From: Agelas oroides
Taxonomy: Eukaryota > Porifera > Demospongiae > Agelasida > Agelasidae
Assembly: GCA_949130485.1 (NCBI GenBank)
Contig: OX422185.1
Location: forward strand, 18,107,353 to 18,171,352
Reading direction: 5' to 3'
Length of the DNA: 64,000 bases
The notes under the pieces were generated by a model. It was not told the origin of the DNA. It ran no database searches and saw nothing but the letters and a program-made list of their open reading frames with translations. Every line of letters begins with the position of its first letter. Position 1 is the stretch's first letter. A program made the position numbers and the translations under genes. This document shows, piece after piece, positions 56,288-64,000 of this stretch.

Positions 56288-56684
56288 CTGGAGAAATGAC
56301 ATTGCCATGGCGATATGTCAATATTACATCACAGTGTTGGCACTACACTCAAACCCTGGCATTAAGGTAAATGATATACTTACTGACTCTTCCACACGTG
56401 CAAAGTGCACGTCTGGTGTTCTGAGTGACATTGCTATTACATTTTATGATCAGGAAAGGGTTAACGAAATTACTTATTAGTTGCAGGTATATATGAGTGT
56501 AGGAAGTCTGTGACTCGCTGTTTGACATCAGCCGGAGGTATTAGTGCAAGAAGTTTGCTACTCACTGTTTGACATCAGCTGCAGGTATTAGTGAAACTGA
56601 CTCCTTGGGTAAGTGGTAAATCGTGTAACTTGTGATGCCTCAGAAACTTGTGGCTCACTCCGCATACCAATACGTATGGAGGTA

Positions 56685-57080
56685 CAGTGGAACCCCTCTA
56701 CAGCGGACACCATTGGGAACCAACATTTTGTCCTTTATAACAAGGTGTCCCTAACTCAGGGGCTTCCTGTACATTTACGGTAGGCATAGTACTGCGTAAT
56801 TGGGCCATTGAGCACAATAAGGCTATGTTTTCAGAGCTTTCCCTTGCTGTATGCTGGCGGGGAAGGCTAAGCAGAGGCTAGTACTATGAATAATAGTGCA
56901 AATCAATTGTCATGTTGTTAACTCCAGCAGCAATAGTGGACAATCTTGCTGAAAAGGTCAACGTGTGTCCACTAAATTGGGGTCATTAAATATGGGTTGC
57001 GTATGGTTGGGAGCACGAAAAGTGTCCATTATACAGAAGTAGAGGGGGGGCCCGCTATTCAGGGGCTGTTTTGAAGTGAA
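56685..57080. mobile_element. pogo/Tigger-like non-autonomous element
   Basis: It begins TA|CAGTGGAACCCCTCTACAGC then GGACACC, the common Tc1/mariner pogo-type end. The right end (GTCCATTATACAGAAGTAGAGG) is decayed. It is paralogous with 59093-59500. Confidence 0.7.
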
Positions 57081-57086
57081 CGGAGG

Positions 57087-57752
57087 GACATGTACACTAT
57101 GATAGTTATCTGAGTGTGAATGGGTACCTGTACAATGCTACTTGATACTAGCTGTTGTACATGTACACTACAGTAGCTACCTGAGGGTGAATGGGTACCT
57201 GTACAATGCTACTTGGCACTAGCTGTTGTAGGGTGAATGGGTACCTGTACAATGCTACTTGATACTAGCTGTTGTACATGTACACTGTGGTAGCTACCTG
57301 AGGGTGATGGGTACCTGTACAATGCTACTTGATACTAGCTGTTGTACATGTACACACTATGGTAGCTACCTGAGGGTGAATGGGTACCCGTACAATGCTT
57401 TCTTGATACTAGCTGTTGTACATGTATGTACACTATGGTAGCTACCTGAGGGTGAATGGGTACCTGTACAATGCTACTTGATACTAGTACATGTACACTG
57501 TGGTAGCTACCTGAGGGTGAATGGGTACCCGTACAATGCTACTTGATACTAGCTGTTGTACATGTACACTACGGTAGCTACCTGAGGGAGAATGGGTACC
57601 TGTATAATGCTATATATACTTGATACTAGCTGTTGTACATGTACACTATGGTAGCTACCTGAGGGTGAATGGGTACCTGTACAATGCTACTTGATACTAG
57701 CTGTTGTACATGTACACTACAGTAGCTACCTGAGGGTGAATGGGTACCTGTA
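57087..57752. repeat. 71-bp minisatellite, about 9-10 copies
   Basis: The unit contains GTAGCTACCTGAGGGTGAAT, GGGTACC and the palindrome TGTACATGTACA. It lies between the helicase exon fragment and the copy D promoter. Confidence 0.92.
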
Positions 57753-57958
57753 CAAAGTTGTTTCCTTAGCCTGCTGACTTATACACGTTACTACTTCATA
57801 CAAATACTTTATTTATTCGCACACCCCGTTTCTTGTAATATTTGGTAATTTATAACTTATCAATTCACAAAGCTAAATATGAAACTTTCATTTTGTACAA
57901 ATCATAAGCAGTAACAAAGCTCAAGAGATGGTTATCATAATCAGCTGATTCCATTGCT

Positions 57959-58138
57959 ACCATATAAGGCAACTGTGGAATCTGTTGCCTGTTGTGCAGG
58001 TGTATTAGTATTGGCAGTTTTAACTACATAGCACAAAGTCAGGACTGCAGGAGAAACCTGTGTCAAAGAACTCATGTGAAGTCAGTTCCTGAGAAGTGAA
58101 TCAAGTCTGGATTATTCAGTGTATCATACACAAAGAAG
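57959..58138 (+). promoter_or_regulatory. Kinase copy D: TATA-like element and 5' UTR exon
   Basis: ACCATATAAGG is followed by the conserved block ending AAAGAAG|GTAGG (donor 58139). The acceptor CACTTTCAG is at 59950. The intron is 1812 nt, against 231-325 in the other copies, because of inserted sequence. Confidence 0.55.
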
Positions 58139-58230
58139 GTAGGAAGTTTGATACATTTAGGCCAAGGAAAATTAATCTCCTCAGGCAAACTAAGGCATGG
58201 GACATGTAATTTTTTACACTAGATGCACAG

Positions 58231-58398
58231 GTATTCAATAATGTGTATCGAAATATAAAAGACCAGATGAAACTTGATTTGTGTATATATGAAGCACTAA
58301 AATATCTATGTAACAACATGGAAACTGTATTCATGGGTGTGGCTATCAAAGATCCAGCAGACGACGGTTGCTTGCTACCAAACTTGCTTCAACTGAAG
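58231..58398 (+). CDS. Possible exon with GADD45/L7Ae-like peptide inside the copy D 5' intron
   Basis: Between a TGCACAG acceptor and an AAG|GTAGTG donor, one phase-0 frame of 56 codons reads VFNNVYRNIKDQMKLDLCIY, then EALKYL, ETVFMGVAIKDPADDG, LLPNLLQLK. It faintly resembles the 'VYEAAKLLN..PD.V...VLA.D..D' core of GADD45 proteins. No partner exons were found, so it may be a captured exon or a pseudogene piece. Confidence 0.3.
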
Positions 58399-58881
58399 GT
58401 AGTGTATCTGGAAGAACCAGCAGCCTCCTACAGTATTCCTGCATGATGCCAAAAATCGGAAAGTGGCGAGACACTACGCACGCTACACAAGCAACACCAA
58501 CAACAAGCTTGCTTTCTTCCAAAAAGTTTTGGTATTCTCTGATGGTAAGCAATATCCTTCGAGCCATGTTCGATTGTTTTGTTTGGCGTTCTTCTGTTCC
58601 GCCTTGACACAAACAGTTCTCATGCACACAGTCGGCAGTATGACCCCCACCAATTGCATACTAAAGGTGGAGGGAGGGGGGTGATTTGGGGGCACAAGCT
58701 CTCATCCACACCCACTTTAACTGTCCGTGTAGGCTTTATTTTAACATAACCCTTGGTGGGTGGGACTTTAGTAACGATTGTTGGCAAATTACAACTATAC
58801 TACCAGGTTTGGCAAACATTTTTTCTGTTAATTTATTAATAAAATTAAATCCTAACTACTGTTCCAAATAATAGACACCGA

Positions 58882-58992
58882 GACCGAGGGATCTACGACA
58901 TTTAGAAACCCAAGGGCCTGAGACTGTAGTGCCCAAGCTCAACGAGGGCACTACTTAGGGCCCAACAGTTTCTAAATCATGTAGATCTCGTC
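58882..58992. repeat. Short foldback element
   Basis: GAGGGATCTACGACATTTAG pairs with CTAAATCATGTAGATCTC around a GC-richer loop with its own GTAGTGCCC/GGGCACTAC pair. Confidence 0.75.
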
Positions 58993-59092
58993 AGTGGAAG
59001 CGTCTAACTTATTTAGAGTATGCCACAAATACAGCCACTACAACGCAAATTTTCAAACCAGGACGAAGATGGAACACCTTAGCAATGAGCTA

Positions 59093-59500
59093 CAGTGGAA
59101 CCCCTCTATAACGGACACCATTGAGAACCAACATTTAGTCCCCTATAGCAAGGTGTCCCTAACTCAGGGACTTGCAGTATATTTCCGGTAGGCTTGGTCT
59201 GCACAATCGGGCTGTTGAGCACAATGTGGCTACGTTTAAGAGCCTTCCCTTGGTGTACGCTGGCAGGGGAAGTTAAGCAGAGGCTAGTACTATGAGTAAC
59301 AGTGCTAATCTAATGTCAAGTTGTTAACTCCAGCAGCAATGGTGAACAATCTTGCAGAAAAGGCCGACGACTGTCCACTAAATCGGGATGTTTAAGTATT
59401 GTTTGCATACAATTGGGACTGTTATAACTGTCCGTTATACAGAGTAGCGGGGTGTCGCTGTTCAGGTTTCTTAAGTGAATGGAAGGACAGTCGGGACTTT
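59093..59500. mobile_element. pogo/Tigger-like non-autonomous element
   Basis: TA|CAGTGGAACCCCTCTATAAC then GGACACC marks the left end. The right part (GTCCGTTATACAGAGTAGCG) is decayed. It lies inside the copy D 5' UTR intron and accounts for part of that intron's length. Confidence 0.75.
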
Positions 59501-59963
59501 CGGAATTATCCATGATGGGATGTGTTTACGTTTGTCCATGTCAGTAACAACTAATTATTCATGTTTTGTATCAACATAATGTGTTTTTATCAACACCTTT
59601 TTTAATGTATCCATAAACAATATTGTTGTTGCAAACGTAGCTCCAACCCTGAGGGGTGAACTCTACACTAAAGAGTCCAGTGATAGTTAACACTTGATGA
59701 AGTATAACATGAAGTTCAATACATCAGTATGCATAACATTTGAGGCTGTGCTATTCAAACTCCACGAGTGCACTCACGAAGCTCACTCCAGGGTGGCACT
59801 CATTCAAGTAAACTTTGACCCAATACAGAATAATGAGCCAAAAGTAGGGGGTGGGTACCCTTTCGAGAGTGGGTGCTCTTTTCCGGGACTACCATAATTA
59901 AATTAATAAATAAATGCCTGAATTACTGCAGCTGTAATTTTCACTTTCAGGTCTTGAAGAACA

Positions 59964-62321
59964 ATGGCTCAGCAGTCCCAGCAACAGTATGAGTTTCACT
60001 ATCAAAGAGTAGAACTCCTCAAAACTGAAGAGCTCGGCGTTGGATCGTATGGGGCCGTCTGCAAGGCCATGTGTGATGACTTGCCCTGTGCCGCTAAAAT
60101 TCTCCACCGCACCCTCTTTCAGTTCACTGCCCCGGGAAATACAAGTGTTATGCGAAAGTTTGAGCAAGAGTGTCGTCTTTTGAGTGCCATAAAGCACCCA
60201 CACATTGTCCAATACTTGGGAACATACCATGATCCTGAGTCGAGGCTGCCTGTGCTCTTAATGGAGTTAATGGATGAGAGTTTGACCCGATTCCTGGAGC
60301 GATCCCACGAACCAATCCCCTATCACACTGAGGTGAATCTCTGCCATGACATAGCCCTGGCCATCTCCTACCTCCACTCTAATGGCATCGTCCATCGTGA
60401 TCTATCAAGCAACAATGTGTTGCTGATCGCAGGTAGCAGGGCCAAAGTGACTGACTTCGGAATGGTGAAGCTTTACGATGTAAACCGCAGCACAGCCCAC
60501 CTCACCCCCCTCACTCTGTGCCCAGGTACAACAGCGTACATGTCCCCAGAAGCACAAGGGGAACCTCCCACGTACACTGACAAGCTGGACAGCTTCTCTC
60601 TCGGCGTTCTCAGTGTTCAGATCATGACTCGGCTGTTTCCTGACCCTAGGAACCGCTTCAAGATCATCGAAATCAATGACCCCAGAGCTCCCTCCGGTAG
60701 AGTTCAGGTTGAAGTTCCTGAAATGGAGCGTCGACAATCTCATATTGACTTAATTGACCCAGCCCACCCCCTGCTACCAGTTGCTCTAGACTGCCTAAAG
60801 GACAGAGACAGAGAAAGGCCATCTTGTCATGAGCTTTGCGGTCACATGTCCACACTAAAAGCATCCCCCAAGTACACTGAGAGTGTGCAGCAGTCTCAAG
60901 TGAATACCAAACAAATACAAAGTGCCAACAGAGAAAGTAGAGAGAAACAACAGATCCGAGACTTTCAACAACAACTGCACATCAAAGATGACCAGCTGGT
61001 CACACTGGGAGACCAGCTGCACACACTGGGAGACGAGTTGAGGGAGAAGGAACAAGAAAATCAGCAAAAGCAACAGCAGATTGTGGGACTACGAACTCTT
61101 CTCACTGCCAAAGATGAGCAACTAATTGGTAAAGACCACCAGCTACAACAGAAAGAAGCAGCCTTTGCTGCACATCAGCAAGAAATTCAGCAGCTCAGAC
61201 AACAGCTGCAATCCAGTGAACAGGTGGCTGCAGAGTTCCAGCAAAACCTTCTGGAGAGAGAGAAGATGAATCAAGGTCTGCAGAGACAAGTTCTAGAACT
61301 GCAGAAACAAATCCAAGAACAGCAACAGCAGTTGAGGCAGAGAGGAGGACAGAGACGAGAGGAGGGGGAGGTTAGTGGTGCAGCAGCAAGTGGAGGTAGC
61401 ATCAAGCTGAGGTGGAGGAATGGTGGGAGGGCACCATACAGGATGTGTGGCGAAGTGTCTGCTGTGGATGGGAATGTGGCATATTTTCAACCAGAACTGT
61501 CCAAGAGTGTATTTGCCTACAATTCCACTAACAACAAATGGTCTGAAGTTCCTGAGTGTCTTAACTCTGGTTTCAGTCTAGCAGTAGTCAACAGTCTCCT
61601 CACTGCCATTGGTGGGAACACACCAAACTATGAAGTTACCAACTCACTCCTCAGTCTCACTGATAATAAGTGGACAAAACAGTTTCCTCCCATGCCAACC
61701 AAGCGCTGGTTGACTGCTGCAGTGTGCAGTGGCAGGTCTCTGGTTGTGGGAGGAGGAGAGGGAGAAGGAGACAAGTACCTGAGAAATGTTGAAGTGATGG
61801 ACACAGAGACCCTACAGTGGTCCACAGCCGGCAGCCTCCCACACCCACTCTACCAAGCAACAGTAACACTCTGTGGAGAACAGGTTTACATGTTGGGAGG
61901 GTATGATCAGAGTGACAAAATATCAAAGTCGGTATTCACCTGCTCACTGGCTGCCCTCCTCCAGTCTTGCCAGCCACATTCCCTGGGAGCACGACTGAAG
62001 ACTTTGTCATTAGCTAGCAGACCTAAAGACCTGAACCGACCTAAAGTGTGGCACCAGCTAGCTGATACTCCAGTAACCTTATCCACATGTGCCTCACTAC
62101 AGGGGCAACTGCTGGCAGTGGGTGGGTGTGATTCAGATTATAAAGTAACAACTGCCATTCACATGTACAACACAATAAGCAACTCCTGGGAAGTCATCAC
62201 CCACATGGGAACTCCTCGATGGCGATGTTTAGTGGAAGTCCTCCCTCACAATGAACTCATGGTAGTGGGTGGAGGTACACCTGAAATGACCAACTCTGTA
62301 GAAATTGCTAGCATCATTTGA
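59964..62321 (+). CDS. TKL-type protein kinase / coiled coil / Kelch fusion, copy D
   Basis: This is an intronless frame of 785 residues with the same layout as copy B. It has GVGSYGAV (25-32), Lys45, Glu69, HRD 144-146, DFG 164-166 and CPGTTAYMSPEA, so all catalytic residues are present. The coiled coil differs from B by heptad-sized changes: it has one IGKDHQL where B has several AGKDEQL, but an added VTLGDQLHTLGDEL. The Kelch region keeps the recurring double Gly and Trp (TAIGG, VVGGG, MLGGY, AVGG, VVGGG). The start is chosen from the conserved GAACAATGG, 13 nt after the acceptor. It is closest to pseudogene C. Likely cytosolic; substrate unknown. Confidence 0.93.
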   Translation: MAQQSQQQYEFHYQRVELLKTEELGVGSYGAVCKAMCDDLPCAAKILHRTLFQFTAPGNTSVMRKFEQECRLLSAIKHPHIVQYLGTYHDPESRLPVLLMELMDESLTRFLERSHEPIPYHTEVNLCHDIALAISYLHSNGIVHRDLSSNNVLLIAGSRAKVTDFGMVKLYDVNRSTAHLTPLTLCPGTTAYMSPEAQGEPPTYTDKLDSFSLGVLSVQIMTRLFPDPRNRFKIIEINDPRAPSGRVQVEVPEMERRQSHIDLIDPAHPLLPVALDCLKDRDRERPSCHELCGHMSTLKASPKYTESVQQSQVNTKQIQSANRESREKQQIRDFQQQLHIKDDQLVTLGDQLHTLGDELREKEQENQQKQQQIVGLRTLLTAKDEQLIGKDHQLQQKEAAFAAHQQEIQQLRQQLQSSEQVAAEFQQNLLEREKMNQGLQRQVLELQKQIQEQQQQLRQRGGQRREEGEVSGAAASGGSIKLRWRNGGRAPYRMCGEVSAVDGNVAYFQPELSKSVFAYNSTNNKWSEVPECLNSGFSLAVVNSLLTAIGGNTPNYEVTNSLLSLTDNKWTKQFPPMPTKRWLTAAVCSGRSLVVGGGEGEGDKYLRNVEVMDTETLQWSTAGSLPHPLYQATVTLCGEQVYMLGGYDQSDKISKSVFTCSLAALLQSCQPHSLGARLKTLSLASRPKDLNRPKVWHQLADTPVTLSTCASLQGQLLAVGGCDSDYKVTTAIHMYNTISNSWEVITHMGTPRWRCLVEVLPHNELMVVGGGTPEMTNSVEIASII

Positions 62322-62820
62322 TAAGGTGGTTTTACATCTGAGACTAATACTGTAGAAATTGTTTCATACAGTACACACACTATGTAAATTGAATGTGAGA
62401 CCACAGTTAGGTTATACTGTCGTATTTATTGATGCCACTTTGTTACATTTAGTTGATAACATTTTATCATAGTAGGGCAAGCCTGAGTGAGCCCCACACT
62501 ATTAGATTTTCTCTGTCTCTCTCTCTATATACATATATATGTATACATGGTGTAGGTATTCTGTATGTTTATTAGACTGCAAACTAACGCAACCATGTGC
62601 CATGTATGAACAATAAGTAACATTTTCACTCTGCAAGCTACTACTGATGCTGTCAGCATGAGTAGTGTGAGTGAAGAGCTAGGGCTATGAGAGACGCTTG
62701 GGAGGAGCGCAGCAAGTCATTCAAGCTGCAAAGCGCCTCCAGCACCCTCTTACAGACTTTCATTGCCAATCAACACCCTCTTCCCTGCTCTCGACCTCAT
62801 GTGACCAAATATATATAGAT
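62322..62820. repeat. 3' flank of copy D, paralogous to 42413-42910
   Basis: It has the same GGGCAAGCCTGAGTGAGCCC, CT/TATA patch and 'gggaggagcgcagcaagtca' order as after copy B. It marks the right edge of the duplicated unit. Confidence 0.75.
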
Positions 62821-63825
62821 GACTGCTCCAAACTAATTGCATTCCAGGAGGGCCTGGGAATGAGGCTACCAAAATGCTACTTTTTGGGGCAAGTAGTTGG
62901 CAGTGTACATAAACTACTAGCTACTAACAATGTACATAGAAACGTTATCATACGTCTAACTTACACAAATGCAGAAGAGAACTTTTGCAGTTTATGTAGT
63001 AGATACTGCATGGATTGATGGTTGATAACCACCTGAGTTCAAAAATATATGTATTGGGAATTATGGTTAGTAGCCACCTGACTCCGAGGGTGGAGCCTGA
63101 GACAAGGGTGGTTATTGTAAACCATAAATCCCAGACTAACATGCATTATGTGTTATATTCTCCAACCTGATTGGTCCTTGTTGTTATTAGTAAACACACA
63201 AGATACTTTCCACTGTAAACAAGGTAGCTTATAGGAAATATCATTTTACTATAGAAACAAGGGTGAAGTGCAGAATATAGAAGCCCATATCTCTTACTAT
63301 ACGTCACAAGAATTGGTACAAGTTACACAATGTGCAATGAAATTGGAGGTTAAATCATTATCAACCTGCTATACCTGAAAAATATCACTCACTTATTGCC
63401 TTTGACATTGTTACTTGTGCACTCGTAACAGTACAGACAGCTAAGTATTCACCACACACAATGTCTTAATCACAATTAATTTTCATACATTATCATGATA
63501 GTACCAACCTGTATCAGACAATTTCATGATACGTATCTTCCCTACAGCTTGGTACTATGGTGGTAATTGAATATTACTATCTAAATACCTGAATATTTAT
63601 AGCACTGTGAATGCCCATAGCACTATGTGCTAACCAAAAGCTGGGCTCCTCAAAGCAAACCTTAGGCGGGGAGTGGTCCCGCCCTTTCTGCAGTAGGCCA
63701 CGGGTCGGGAGTTCAAAGGGACCGAAACCCGTGGTCATGCGAGGACCAGAAAGGGTACTCCCCTGAAGACCAGTATTTTTATTATTTTTTTTGAGCATAT
63801 CCCAAAAAACAGTAACTAACCGCCC
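62821..63825. other. No gene recognised
   Basis: It holds a solitary right end of the TAGCCTCG family (CCTGGGAATGAGGCTA, to 62870), a dispersed snapback-family piece at about 63370-63570, and a GGTCGGGAGTTCAAAG stretch (63714) also found near 24535. Confidence 0.45.
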
Positions 63826-63950
63826 CATCCATTTGAGCCATAAATGCCCCACCCATTTAAGTCATAAATGCCACACCCATTTAAGCCATAAATGCCCCAC
63901 CCATTTAAGCCCTAAAATGCCCCATCCATTTAAGCCATAAATGCCCCATC
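63826..63950. repeat. 25-bp minisatellite, about 5-6 copies
   Basis: The unit CCATTTAAGCCATAAATGCC then CCACC occurs with small variants. Confidence 0.88.
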
Positions 63951-64000
63951 CCCATCTCCCTTTATGTTTTAACTTCACACTTTATGTATGTGTGAAATTT

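Noticed and set aside
63640-63775. tRNA-like or SINE promoter (GGTCGGGAGTTCAAAG)
   Set aside because: The stretch recurs near 24535, but box A/box B spacing and a cloverleaf could not be supported.

Overview
The window looks like nuclear DNA of an early-branching animal, most likely a demosponge. This is inferred from three things: an intron-rich metazoan DDX21/DDX50-type helicase gene, an intronless family of fused kinase/coiled-coil/Kelch genes, and a very dense load of small inverted-repeat elements, minisatellites and (GGGA)n-type tracts. No prokaryotic operon, rRNA, tRNA or CRISPR array was seen.

Region 1 (1-9.3 kb) is repeat-rich flank. It holds three tandem copies of a MITE plus its spacer (1.6-3.4 kb), several other MITEs, a mirrored purine/pyrimidine tract, and one possible terminal exon of a plus-strand gene (7.59-7.70 kb). 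Region 2 (9.28-30.53 kb, minus strand) is a nucleolar DEAD-box RNA helicase gene. I could place twelve coding exons with splice sites and matching phases, running from the Q-motif exon to the stop codon; the extreme N-terminus was not found. Its introns carry a 2.6-kb 25-bp minisatellite, a 47-bp minisatellite, MITEs of at least three transposase types, and very long pyrimidine tracts (on the sense strand) lying directly against five of the acceptor sites.

Region 3 (30.5-36 kb) holds more MITEs, a broken Ulp1-like protease/PHD-like fragment and a stray copy of one helicase exon. Region 4 (36-62.8 kb, plus strand) is a tandem array of four kinase/coiled-coil/Kelch genes. Copies B (40061-42412) and D (59964-62321) are open over about 785 codons. 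Copies A (36347-38619) and C (48680-50999) are pseudogenes, and both have His-His-Asp in place of His-Arg-Asp. All four share an upstream block with a TATA-like element, a 5' UTR exon ending at AAAGAAG|GTAGG, and a 5' UTR intron ending 13 nt before the ATG. A fifth, gene-less copy of the upstream block lies at 45 kb. Partial copies of one helicase exon lie upstream of C and D, so the repeating unit appears to have carried a piece of the neighbouring helicase gene.

The array looks like a birth-and-death gene family: an A/B-like pair and a C/D-like pair, each with one open and one decayed copy. The best candidates for undescribed structure are this array, a group of MITE families sharing TACCGTA ends, a MITE family with TAG(C/T)CTCG ends and verified 9-bp target duplications, and the expanded splice-site pyrimidine tracts of the helicase gene.
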